Shown here one piece after another: positions 55,366 through 62,597 of a stretch of DNA of 64,000 nucleotides. The position numbers were made by a program, and so were the translations under genes. Source of the stretch: an uncultured Muribaculaceae bacterium (lineage in GTDB: Bacteria > Bacteroidota > Bacteroidia > Bacteroidales > Muribaculaceae); the NCBI GenBank assembly GCA_947629175.1, contig CANRCT010000004.1:1-64000 (forward strand), in the 5' to 3' direction. Every line of letters begins with the position of its first letter. The stretch's first letter is position 1. The notes under the pieces were generated by a model. That model had not been told where the DNA came from. It saw only the letters and a program-made list of their open reading frames with translations, and did not search any database.

Positions 55366-57036
55366 ATGAAAATGTTCTGTTACCAGTGCCAGGAGACCGC
55401 ACGCGGCAAAGGCTGCGAGATACAAGGTGTATGCGGAAAGAAACCCGAAACGTCTGCAAGAATGGATCAGCTGCTTTACATCGCCCGTGGTATGGCCATC
55501 GTAAACCGACAGTTGCGAGAGAAAGGCGCATCAAGCAAGGATGCATCCCGGTTCATCGTCGACGCACTGTTCACCACCATCACCAACGCGAACTTCGACA
55601 ATGATATGCTCGACGGCTATATCACAAAAGCCCTCGACCTGAAAAACGAACTCGAAGGAGAGTCGAAAAAGCGCGGCATGGAGCCTCCTTTCATGCCTGA
55701 GGTGTCGTATCATATCCCAAAGGAGGAATATGGCGTACATGAGGTAATCGAACACAGCGGCACTCTTGAAGAAGAAATCACAAGTGTGCTCCATGACAAG
55801 AACCCGAATATAAGAGGTCTCAAGCAGCTTGCCATGTACGGCTGCAAGGGTATGGCAGCCTATGCCCGCCACGCCTGTAATCTCGGTTATGAGGACGAAG
55901 ACATATATGTCGTGATAGAGAACGCCCTTGCCGAGATAAGCCGTCCTGACATAAGCGTGGATGAGCTGTTTTCGCTCGTACTCAATGTGGGTGACGGGGG
56001 TGTCAAGGCTATGGCTCTGCTTGACAAGGCAAACACATCGACCTACGGCAATCCCGAAATCACAAAGGTAAACATCGGGGTAAGGAACCGTCCGGGCATA
56101 CTCGTGAGCGGTCACGACCTCAAGGATCTTGAGGAACTGCTCGAACAGTCAGCAGGCAAAGGGGTTGACATCTACACCCACTCGGAGATGCTCCCTGCCC
56201 AGAGCTATCCTTTCTTCAAGAAATTCCCCCACTTTGCAGGTAACTACGGCAACGCATGGTGGCGGCAGATTGACGAGTTCGAGACATTCAACGGCATGTT
56301 CCTCTTCACCTCCAACTGCATCGTGCCCCCGCGTCCGAAAACCACCTACATAGACCGCGTCTACACGACCGGTGTCGTCGGAATGCCCGGCACACATTTT
56401 ATCCCCGAGGGGAAGGACGGCCAAAAGGATTTTTCCGAAATCATAGAGCGGGCGCAGACATGCCAGCCGCCGACAGAGATAGAGCACGGTGAGATTGTCG
56501 CCGGATTCGCCCATAACCAGGTGCTTGCTTTGGCGCCTAAGATTATCAACCTCATCAAAAGCGGTAAAATCCGCAAGTTTGTGGTCATGGCTGGCTGTGA
56601 CGGCAGAATGCCCTCGCGCAAATACTATACGGAATTTGCGGAAAGGCTTCCTAAAGACTGCGTGATTCTCACCGCAGGCTGTGCCAAATACCGCTACAAC
56701 AAGCTTCCGCTCGGTGATATCGAGGGTGTTCCGCGCGTGCTCGATGCCGGACAGTGTAACGACTCCTATTCGCTCGTCGTGATTGCCAATGCTCTCAAGG
56801 ACGCTTTCGACCTGGAGAGTGTCAACGATCTGCCAATTGTCTACAACATCGCATGGTATGAGCAGAAGGCGGTGATAGTGCTTCTGGCCCTGTTGAGCCT
56901 CGGAGTGAAGAATATCCACACCGGCCCGACGCTGCCGGCGTTTTTCACCCCCGAAATTCTGAAAGTGCTTCAGGAGAAGTTCAATATAGGTACCATCGCC
57001 ACCGTTGACGAAGATTTGGCTACCCTTATCGGTTGA
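55366..57036 (+). CDS. hcp: Hydroxylamine reductase / hybrid-cluster protein
   Basis: A 556-aa enzyme linked to nitrosative stress, reducing hydroxylamine and probably nitric oxide. The N-terminal motif [20 protein letters not shown] binds the [4Fe-4S] cluster. Hybrid-cluster ligands are visible further on: [30 protein letters not shown] and the His/Glu segments near residues 240-270. Length is normal for class I Hcp. It is followed by two small membrane proteins and a cupin in the same direction, all with very short gaps, suggesting one operon. Confidence 0.96.
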   Translation: MKMFCYQCQETARGKGCEIQGVCGKKPETSARMDQLLYIARGMAIVNRQLREKGASSKDASRFIVDALFTTITNANFDNDMLDGYITKALDLKNELEGESKKRGMEPPFMPEVSYHIPKEEYGVHEVIEHSGTLEEEITSVLHDKNPNIRGLKQLAMYGCKGMAAYARHACNLGYEDEDIYVVIENALAEISRPDISVDELFSLVLNVGDGGVKAMALLDKANTSTYGNPEITKVNIGVRNRPGILVSGHDLKDLEELLEQSAGKGVDIYTHSEMLPAQSYPFFKKFPHFAGNYGNAWWRQIDEFETFNGMFLFTSNCIVPPRPKTTYIDRVYTTGVVGMPGTHFIPEGKDGQKDFSEIIERAQTCQPPTEIEHGEIVAGFAHNQVLALAPKIINLIKSGKIRKFVVMAGCDGRMPSRKYYTEFAERLPKDCVILTAGCAKYRYNKLPLGDIEGVPRVLDAGQCNDSYSLVVIANALKDAFDLESVNDLPIVYNIAWYEQKAVIVLLALLSLGVKNIHTGPTLPAFFTPEILKVLQEKFNIGTIATVDEDLATLIG

Positions 57037-57041
57037 AAGAA

Positions 57042-57464
57042 ATGGACGGTCAGAATGTGAATCGATTTATCCATAAATATGTGATAGCGGCGGCGCACGC
57101 CATCCTTTGGCTGGCAGCGCTGTCTCTTGCCGCATATTTCCATCTTGACCACGGATATTCGGCTGCCGAGGCGCTTCTCGGCTCCACGCTCATGGCATAT
57201 TGTGCATATGTCTGTGAGTCCGGACTGGGCACATGGCGCGTGGCGGCCGCTGCCGGTGATGTTAGGATTGATTTCAGGAAGGCCGGATTGTGGGGATGGA
57301 TTATCGTGAACATAGCGGTAGCAATAACCCTGTCATTGCTTTTTCTGAAATACCCCGAATGGTGGATATTGCTCCTCATCATACTTAACGCCGGATGGCA
57401 GAAATATATGAACGGGCGAATACCCCCGCGTTTGCAGGAAACCTTCCAGTCTGTAAAGCTATGA
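57042..57464 (+). CDS. Small polytopic membrane protein next to hcp
   Basis: A 140-aa membrane protein from the ATG at 57042 (MDGQNVNRF); a TTG nine bases upstream would overlap the hcp stop. Predicted helices lie at about residues 14-33, 45-58 and 85-115. A stretch AAAAGDVRIDFRKAG between them is cytoplasmic. No known domain. It starts 5 nt after hcp, and its stop overlaps the ATG of the next small gene by four bases (ATGA), indicating translational coupling. It may anchor or supply electrons to the hybrid-cluster protein, a purely contextual idea. Confidence 0.7.
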   Translation: MDGQNVNRFIHKYVIAAAHAILWLAALSLAAYFHLDHGYSAAEALLGSTLMAYCAYVCESGLGTWRVAAAAGDVRIDFRKAGLWGWIIVNIAVAITLSLLFLKYPEWWILLLIILNAGWQKYMNGRIPPRLQETFQSVKL

Positions 57465-57580
57465 AAATATCATCCGAACTGTTCCTCTGCCTCGGGCTTG
57501 TCTTTGCCGCTTTATATTTTCTGATATTCGGCATCGGCTTTGTCATCACTATGAAGATTCGCAAAAAAAGAAACCTCTAA
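57461..57580 (+). CDS. Single-span 39-aa membrane protein
   Basis: MKISSELFLCLGLVFAALYF, continuing to a basic tail (KIRKKRNL). One transmembrane helix covers about residues 7-30, with a positive C-terminal end, so the N-terminus is probably outside. The ATGA overlap with the previous gene decides the start. It is too short for family assignment; it is likely a small subunit or regulator in the hcp operon. Confidence 0.65.
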   Translation: MKISSELFLCLGLVFAALYFLIFGIGFVITMKIRKKRNL

Positions 57581-57593
57581 ATAAATTTACGAC

Positions 57594-57893
57594 ATGTTCA
57601 GATTAAAAGACAGAATTCCATACGCTGACGGCTCCATAGCGAAGGAGATTGTCATGCAGAACCATAGCGGGCTTTCGCTCCTTATGGCAGTTGACAAGGG
57701 ACTTGAGATTCCCACACATACGGCTAATGCCGACGTGCTCGTCCAGGTAATAGATGGGAGCATGGAGTTCAACATTGAGGATAAAGTACTTGAGTTGAAA
57801 GAGGGTGATGCGCTCACTATGACACCGGGTGTGAAACATTCCTTAAAGGCTACGGAACGGTTCAAGGTTCTTGTCACAAAGCTCAACGCATGA
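57594..57893 (+). CDS. Single-domain cupin protein
   Basis: A 99-aa beta-barrel. Cupin motif 1 is partially visible (GLEIPTHTANADVLVQVIDGSMEF, with a single His) and motif 2 in LKEGDALTMTPGVKHSL (His near 89). It probably binds a metal and senses or modifies a small molecule. Cupins of this size often accompany hcp in Bacteroidetes stress operons. It ends 22 nt before a strong terminator, closing the DUF488-hcp-cupin cluster. Confidence 0.85.
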   Translation: MFRLKDRIPYADGSIAKEIVMQNHSGLSLLMAVDKGLEIPTHTANADVLVQVIDGSMEFNIEDKVLELKEGDALTMTPGVKHSLKATERFKVLVTKLNA

Positions 57894-57914
57894 GCACGGC
57901 ATCGTTCGGTCTTC

Positions 57915-57957
57915 AGGCATCCTGAGGGTATGGATTCCCCGGATGCCTTTTCTTTTT
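57915..57957 (+). terminator. Terminator of the hcp operon
   Basis: AGGCATCC (57915-57922) pairs with GGATGCCT (57941-57948), followed by a T-rich tail (57948-57957). Confidence 0.85.
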
Positions 57958-58432
57958 GAAACATCTATATTCGGAATATCAGACACACATGTTTCGGGAT
58001 AGTCAACGTTGAAAAGTCATAATATGCTACAGAATAGACACTTGTCCTATAAAGTATGCATTGACAAAGGTAGTCAATTTGAAAATCCATCGAAAAATTA
58101 TAGTCAATGGTTGACACTTTTTACTCTATATATTAATATTCTTTTCTTAGAGAAAAATAGATGAGATATAGTAATATAGGGAGTTACAGGCAATGCCGGA
58201 CTATGTTCAGTAGAGCCATAGTCAGTGTCAACGTTGACTATACCCAAATATACCGGTTCCACAATCTCCGGACAGTTATTCTCTTCCCGACAGCATGGAT
58301 TAGGCAGGAGGTAAACCATTATCCCCACAAGTAAACCAAATGCCTCTTAATGCCCCAAACCGCCGATTGTGAGGCACATAAATAAGCATTAACTTTGCAG
58401 TACCGAACCAATCTTCATCACATCATGTACTT
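57958..58432. other. AT-rich noncoding region with repeated TCAACGTTGA palindromes
   Basis: 475 nt with no convincing gene. The 10-bp palindrome TCAACGTTGA occurs at 58003-58012 and 58228-58237, and a near relative (TCAATGGTTGA) at 58104-58114. Further AGTCAA/TTGAC half-sites lie between. This looks like a regulator-binding array. A -7 box TAACTTTG (58390-58397) precedes the next gene. A minus-strand ORF of 74 codons (58104-58328) has no credible features. Confidence 0.55.
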
Positions 58433-58678
58433 ATGGATTGCCGAAAACACACAGTTGAGATTGTATCGGAACAACTCTACACCGTAGCGTATGCCTCCAG
58501 ATACCTCGGTGTTCACCGATGCACAATCTACGATTACATCAAGCATCCGGAGCGACCATTGAGGTTCTTCCATTCCCCGGATGAGAGAAGGCTACTGTTC
58601 AGAGGAGCAGACCTGATAACCTACAAAGAAGCGGGCCTTCCGAAGAAGGGTAGAAAACGTAAGACTGGAAAACAGTAA
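58433..58678 (+). CDS. Small MerR/excisionase-type HTH protein
   Basis: An 81-aa DNA-binding protein. Residues 13-65 (LYTVAYASRYLGVHRCTIYDYIKHPERPLRFFHSPDERRLLFRGADLITY) form a winged-helix like that of excisionases and AlpA. The C-terminus is strongly basic (KKGRKRKTGKQ). It is alone on the plus strand, beside minus-strand small genes of unknown function, so it may be a remnant of a mobile element or a local regulator that uses the upstream palindromes. Confidence 0.75.
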   Translation: MDCRKHTVEIVSEQLYTVAYASRYLGVHRCTIYDYIKHPERPLRFFHSPDERRLLFRGADLITYKEAGLPKKGRKRKTGKQ

Positions 58679-58694
58679 CGACCTTTATCTATCT

Positions 58695-59075
58695 TCAGTT
58701 CCAGCGGTACCACGGAAAGTTGAGAAGTTTATCCCCTTGCTCTGCGATTTCGGAAAGGTCTAAGGCGAGAAGCCAGGCACGGGTGCGGATGTCATCCATG
58801 TCTGTCACTGCTTGAAAATACCGCGACGGGGATAAGTCACCGGATATTTCAAGCCACTCGCCGGCATAACGCTCGGGGTCGAGCGCATCTACAAAGAAGA
58901 TGATTTCGTCTACGAGTGTGCCGACAAGTCCATCGGTAAGCTCGGCGGTGAAGCTGAACTGCAAGCCGCCGAGCGTCTGCCGATGAAAATCGCAGAAGAA
59001 GCCGCCCTCACTATCAGTTATCGAGACCTGCCAGCCATTCTTGACTGCTATCTTAATTATATAACTATGTAACAT
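58695..59075 (-). CDS. Hypothetical protein, paralogue of 59182-59559
   Basis: A 126-aa soluble protein. The pattern KNGWQVSITDSEGGFFCDFHR... QFSFTAELTD.LVGTLVDEIIFFVDALDPERYAGEWL... RAWLLALDLSEIAEQGDKLL is shared in outline with the 125-aa protein encoded 106 nt upstream: a GW-x-V start, an F-S-F strand followed by a D-x-x helix, and a C-terminal helix with Glu/Asp/Leu. Such families occur in conjugative-element cargo regions of Bacteroidetes. No known domain; no signal peptide. Confidence 0.6.
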   Translation of the reverse strand: MLHSYIIKIAVKNGWQVSITDSEGGFFCDFHRQTLGGLQFSFTAELTDGLVGTLVDEIIFFVDALDPERYAGEWLEISGDLSPSRYFQAVTDMDDIRTRAWLLALDLSEIAEQGDKLLNFPWYRWN

Positions 59076-59126
59076 GCCTACTTACTCGTTTTTCATAAAT
59101 TAATTGGGTACAATTCCGCGCACTCA

Positions 59127-59159
59127 GACCTGCCACGTCCGTGATGGATATGGCAGGTC
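59127..59159 (-). terminator. Stem-loop between the two paralogous genes
   Basis: GACCTGCCA (59127-59135) pairs with TGGCAGGTC (59151-59159), 9 bp with a 15-nt loop, 22 nt after the stop of the gene at 59182-59559. No long T run follows; it may attenuate read-through into the downstream paralogue. Confidence 0.5.
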
Positions 59160-59181
59160 GCTTTGTGGGCTTAAAGGGCAA

Positions 59182-59559
59182 TCAGTATTCTTCGGGAACC
59201 TCAATTTCCTTTATAGCGTCCAAAAGTTCCCCTATCATCTTCTCGGTGGCTTCCATATCTTCAAGCACGGCTCTCATTCTGTAAGGAGCGCCGTTTCTGC
59301 CATGTCTCGACTGGTCAAGCCATATATATGTCTCGGAGTCAACATCAAATCCCTCATAGTAATTGTCGATGTCCTCGATAAGAGAGTTGATGTTGGCGCA
59401 TTTCATTGTGGCGTTGAAAGAAAAGTCACGTCCGGCAGGGCTGTACTTGCCAAACTCAAACTCACTTTTCTGCTCCTTGTAGATGATGCCCGCTTCCACG
59501 TGCCAGCCTTTGGCTTCGGCACATGCAACCACCGCATCGGTCAAATCGTCGATTAACAT
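59182..59559 (-). CDS. Hypothetical protein, paralogue of 58695-59075
   Basis: A 125-aa acidic soluble protein, MLIDDLTDAVVACAEAKGW. It contains the shared strand-helix pattern RDFSFNATMKCANINSLIEDIDNYYEGFDVDSETYIWLD, and a helical C-terminus (MIGELLDAIKEIEVPEEY). The segment DQSRHGRNGAPYRMRAVLEDMEATEKM is longer here than in the paralogue. Function unknown. It belongs to the minus-strand cluster 60512-58695 of small proteins typical of mobile-element cargo. Confidence 0.6.
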   Translation of the reverse strand: MLIDDLTDAVVACAEAKGWHVEAGIIYKEQKSEFEFGKYSPAGRDFSFNATMKCANINSLIEDIDNYYEGFDVDSETYIWLDQSRHGRNGAPYRMRAVLEDMEATEKMIGELLDAIKEIEVPEEY

Positions 59560-59614
59560 AGTCTATAGGTATTTATGTCAACCATGGTGGAGAGTGCCAC
59601 GGCTGACAGATTGA

Positions 59615-59977
59615 TTAATCCTCAAACCTTGCGAGAAACTTCTGCAAGCGGTCATCGCGTAGGTTCTTCAATGCGGTCGGCTTGAAGTCGGTCTGTTGGC
59701 GCACTTGCAATTTGCCATAACCCCGCGCGGTCAGGTCAAGTTCTACGCCGGAGAGTTCTTTCAGCGACACATAGCCGTATTCATCTTCAAGCAAACCTAT
59801 GACTATACCGAACATGATAGTGTCATCGCCCTCCCTTTCGCCCTCAAGTATAAACCATCGGGCAGAGCCTATTGCGAATATTGCACGGCATATCGCCTCC
59901 TTTCCCTTGCCGTCCTGGGAGTACAGGGGGAAGCCGGTTAAGGCTTCCTCTAATTGGGGTGTCTGTAATCTGCACAT
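59615..59977 (-). CDS. DUF2958-like protein
   Basis: A 120-aa protein. FPLYSQDGKG...ARWFILEGEREGDDTIMFGIVIGLLEDEYGYVSLKEL follows the DUF2958 pattern: a 'Y-S-x-D/E' turn, a W-F/Y-I-L-E-G-E strand and the GYVSL-E-L end. DUF2958 is common in Bacteroidetes conjugative elements and plasmids; its function is unknown. The downstream gene is 55 nt away and the upstream one 11 nt, so it is probably within one operon. Confidence 0.7.
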   Translation of the reverse strand: MCRLQTPQLEEALTGFPLYSQDGKGKEAICRAIFAIGSARWFILEGEREGDDTIMFGIVIGLLEDEYGYVSLKELSGVELDLTARGYGKLQVRQQTDFKPTALKNLRDDRLQKFLARFED

Positions 59978-59988
59978 ATTATGATGCT

Positions 59989-60306
59989 TTAGTCAGATTG
60001 GAGCGTTGCGAAATCGGGGTCGAATATTAAGGCGGTCTCAATGAGGTGGCCGTATGCCTCGGCGGCGATACGTGAGGCCCACTCGTTGCGGTCATCATAA
60101 AGCCCCCTGCGGTAGTTGTGGGCCAGAGCCTTCATGTAGCCCATGAAGACCTTGAAAGCCTGCTGCTGGAGGTAGCGGTGCATGGTGGTCATTGCCATGC
60201 CGGTCTTTTCGGCGCTGCTCATCTTGCCGTTCACGAAGTTCTCGAACTCGTGGACGAAAGCCTTGTCTCCCTCGGCTATCTTCATGAAATCAATGTCTGT
60301 ATTCAT
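59989..60306 (-). CDS. Hypothetical protein of a mobile-element cargo cluster
   Basis: A 105-aa helical protein (FEMENFVNGKMSSAEK-type start: MNTDIDFMKIAEGDKAF). Long helices at about residues 15-60 and 75-100, no signal peptide, and a Tyr/Arg-containing middle (LAHNYRRGLYDDRNEW). It starts 11 nt after the 64-aa gene and is followed 11 nt later by the DUF2958-like gene. No family recognised; the whole cluster resembles passenger genes of Bacteroidetes integrative elements. Confidence 0.6.
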   Translation of the reverse strand: MNTDIDFMKIAEGDKAFVHEFENFVNGKMSSAEKTGMAMTTMHRYLQQQAFKVFMGYMKALAHNYRRGLYDDRNEWASRIAAEAYGHLIETALIFDPDFATLQSD

Positions 60307-60317
60307 ATCGGTTGGGG

Positions 60318-60512
60318 TTAGATTGTTGCCTGATTGTAGATTTGGGGTTCGGGCGACACATTATAGATATAGTCGCCACAACGCACCAAAAGGCAGTCCG
60401 CTCCATAATAGAGTTTCTTCATGCCTCGGACACTTCCTGTCTTGTGGAAGTTCGGGAAGCGGCTGATGCCTACGCGCTGGCCCTCCTCGATGGTCATTTT
60501 CTTTACTCTCAT
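60318..60512 (-). CDS. Small hypothetical protein (64 aa) downstream of a structured leader
   Basis: Reads MRVKKMTIEEGQRVGISRFP and ends PEPQIYNQATI. The middle has a short beta-rich pattern (MKKLYYGADCLLVRCGDYIYNVS). The longer frame to 60776 passes through the noncoding hairpin and is not credible, so I use the ATG at 60512; the inner ATG (MTIEEG) is also possible. It is the first gene of the 60512-58695 cluster and lies 66 nt from the left arm of the structured element at 60578-60800. No family recognised. Confidence 0.6.
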   Translation of the reverse strand: MRVKKMTIEEGQRVGISRFPNFHKTGSVRGMKKLYYGADCLLVRCGDYIYNVSPEPQIYNQATI

Positions 60513-60577
60513 ATAGTTCCTTATTATTTGTGAGTTCCTAAATGTCGATCCTTTTCCCTTTTGTGAAGCTCCTATGA

Positions 60578-60800
60578 GCTTCCCGGTCGGGAGAACCGTT
60601 TTTCGTGCAAGTGACCACTGCGGACACGAGGGAGTATAAGGCAAGGGTGTAGGCGAGACTGTGACCGGGATACCCATTTTTTGAGGCACGATAAAAATGT
60701 GGAGGCTCACGGGCGCAGTCATCGCCGGAAAGCGTAGCGGCTCTTGCCGTTGCTCCCGTCCGCAGTAACTTCGCACCGAAAAACCTCTCCGACCGGAAGC
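60578..60800. ncRNA. Long imperfect hairpin of about 223 nt, candidate structured RNA
   Basis: Nested inverted repeats run almost the whole length: 60578-60593 with 60785-60800; 60598-60608 with 60773-60784; ACTGCGGAC (60617-60625) with 60758-60766; GGGAG (60630-60634) with 60753-60757; GGCAAG (60640-60645) with 60743-60748; GGCGAGACTG (60652-60661) with 60716-60726; CATTTTT (60675-60681) with 60693-60699. No ORF explains it. GAAGCTC (60565-60571) can also pair with 60576-60582, competing with the outer stem. It may be a leader for the minus-strand cluster, a free sRNA, or a mobile-element DNA structure; the strand is not decided. Confidence 0.65.
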
Positions 60801-60886
60801 GCAAAGGGACTATAGCCAAAATAAAATTTGACAGAAAGTCTTATTATTGAAAGATTTTCATTAATTTTGTGGAAAACAATCCCGCT

Positions 60887-61117
60887 ATGGAGAATCGTCC
60901 GACCAATAGACTGAAAGTGGTACTCGCAGAGCGACGGCAGACCAACAAATGGCTTGCCGCCCAGCTTGGTGTTGACCAGACTACCGTCTCGAAATGGTGT
61001 ACCAACTCCAGTCAACCCGATATATTCACATTCTCCCGAATCTGCCGCCTACTTAATGTCAGCATGGAGGATATGATTCGCGAGGATTCAACCGTAAAGA
61101 CCGATGGCAATAGATAA
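60887..61117 (+). CDS. XRE-family HTH regulator paired with an AlbA_2 ATPase
   Basis: A 76-aa Cro/CI-type protein from the ATG at 60887 (MENRPTNRLKVVLAERRQ); a GTG 18 nt upstream overlaps the TAATTTTG -7 box at 60862-60869. The HTH is KWLAAQLGVDQTTVSKWCTNSSQPD, followed by a short C-terminal helix. Its 3' end overlaps the next gene by 14 nt, so the two are translationally coupled. It probably represses the pair or works with the ATPase as a defence or stress switch. Confidence 0.85.
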   Translation: MENRPTNRLKVVLAERRQTNKWLAAQLGVDQTTVSKWCTNSSQPDIFTFSRICRLLNVSMEDMIREDSTVKTDGNR

Positions 61118-62570
61118 AAACACAATACAAAGTCTGCTCAACGATATAGAGAGCGACCGGGCTGAAAGGACTATATCCGTAAACAACACAGATAAGTTCG
61201 GTCAGGCTATATGCGCATTTGCCAATGACCTACCCAACCACGGTAAGCCTGGCTATCTGATTATCGGTGCCGATGACAAGACTGGAAAGGTTATCGGCTT
61301 GAATATTACAGATGAGCTGTTAAAGAACCTCTCCGCAATCCGTACTGACGGCAACGTCCAGCCCCAGCCGTCAATGATTGTTCAAAAGGTCGAGCTTGCC
61401 GACGGCGATGTCGCAGTTGTTGAAGTACAGCCGTCACAGTTCCCTCCTATAAGATACAAAGGCCAGATATGGGTTCGCATAGGTCCTCGCAAAGGAGTCG
61501 CCAATGAACAGGACGAAAAGATTCTGATTGAGAAGCGCAACAGTCAGGCATTGACATACGATGCGCTTCCTTGCCTGCGTGCCACAATTGACGATATAGA
61601 CACGCAGCTTTTCTTTAACGGCTATCTGCCGAAGGCGTTCCCTGCCGATGTGCTCAAAGATGACAAGCGGGACATCAAGCACCAGATGCAGTCGCTCGGA
61701 TTCTTCGACACCCGATTTGACTGTCCCACCAATGCCGGAATAATCATGTTTGGCAACAATGTCGAACGGTTTCTGCCCGGTGCCTACATACAGTATGTCA
61801 AGTTCAGAGGCAAAGGCAAAGGCGGCGAGGTGGAGCGTGAGTACAAATTCTCAGGCAACCTGATGAAAGTGCTGTATCAGCTCGACACTTTCGTCGATAC
61901 CACCATCACCAACAGGCGCCCTGTTCCTGTATCGGTTCTCCGGGAAGAGACTATCGTGGATTATCCGCATTGGGCTACAAGAGAGCTGCTTATGAATTCG
62001 ATTTGTCATCGCACGTATGACTCGAATGGCCCGATACAGTTCTATCAGTATGACGACCGCATCGAGATCCTCAACCATGGTGGTCTTTATGGCAAGGCAA
62101 ATGCAGACAATTTTCCGAACGTAAATGACTATCGGAATACAATCATAGCAGAGGCCCTGCGTGTCCTTGGATTTGTCAACCGTTTCAGCCGTGGCGTTCA
62201 AAGGGTCGAGAACGATCTCTTGGAAAACGGTAACGGTAAACCGGAATTTGACCTGTCTTTGGGTACAGCTTTCAAGGTCATCGAGCGCAAGGCTCATATG
62301 GATGAGACAGAAAATGAGACTGTAAATGAGACTGTAAATGAGATTGCAAATTCAGCATCAAAGTTTTCATTATCAGATACTCACAAGAAGTTATTCCATC
62401 TGATTTGCATGGATAATACCATCACCTATGCTGGACTGATAAATGCGACTGGATTATCAAGAGGCCATGTCGCAAGGATTATTTCTGATTTAAAAGATAA
62501 TGGCTACATAGTTCGTAAAGGCAGTGACAAGTCAGGCAACTGGGAAATCCGCAAATCACTGACTGATTAG
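61104..62570 (+). CDS. AlbA_2/HATPase_c_4 ATP-binding protein with wHTH (Schlafen-like regulator)
   Basis: A 488-aa protein. The N-terminal AlbA_2 (Schlafen-type) domain spans about residues 1-135 (DPLNHGKPGYLIIGADD pattern as DLPNHGKPGYLIIGADDK, with WVRIGPRKGVAN). An HATPase_c_4-like region with NHGGLYGKANADNFPNVNDYRNTIIAEAL (about 325-360) and FSRGVQRVENDLLENG follows, then a linker of three 12-bp repeats and a winged helix (ITYAGLINATGLSRGHVARIISDLKDNGYIVRKG). Proteins with this set of domains act as transcriptional regulators or defence components. It pairs with the XRE gene. Confidence 0.88.
   Translation: MAIDKNTIQSLLNDIESDRAERTISVNNTDKFGQAICAFANDLPNHGKPGYLIIGADDKTGKVIGLNITDELLKNLSAIRTDGNVQPQPSMIVQKVELADGDVAVVEVQPSQFPPIRYKGQIWVRIGPRKGVANEQDEKILIEKRNSQALTYDALPCLRATIDDIDTQLFFNGYLPKAFPADVLKDDKRDIKHQMQSLGFFDTRFDCPTNAGIIMFGNNVERFLPGAYIQYVKFRGKGKGGEVEREYKFSGNLMKVLYQLDTFVDTTITNRRPVPVSVLREETIVDYPHWATRELLMNSICHRTYDSNGPIQFYQYDDRIEILNHGGLYGKANADNFPNVNDYRNTIIAEALRVLGFVNRFSRGVQRVENDLLENGNGKPEFDLSLGTAFKVIERKAHMDETENETVNETVNEIANSASKFSLSDTHKKLFHLICMDNTITYAGLINATGLSRGHVARIISDLKDNGYIVRKGSDKSGNWEIRKSLTD
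62312..62347 (+). repeat. Three 12-bp tandem repeats in the AlbA_2 gene
   Basis: AAATGAGACTGT at 62312-62323 and 62324-62335, then a two-mismatch copy to 62347. They encode a NETV repeat in the acidic linker before the winged helix. The units are in frame, so copy-number changes would alter only linker length. Confidence 0.8.
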
Positions 62571-62597
62571 TCCATGATTAAGGAGATGAGATTGTCT

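Noticed and set aside
58104-58328. 74-codon minus-strand ORF in the palindrome region
   Set aside because: It has no domain, no promoter facing it and coincides with the repeated palindromes and an AT-rich spacer.
60538-61015. Overlapping minus-strand ORFs inside and beside the long hairpin
   Set aside because: They run through nested helices and one overlaps the -7 box of the XRE gene. The paired arms explain the open frames, but a short leader peptide cannot be excluded.
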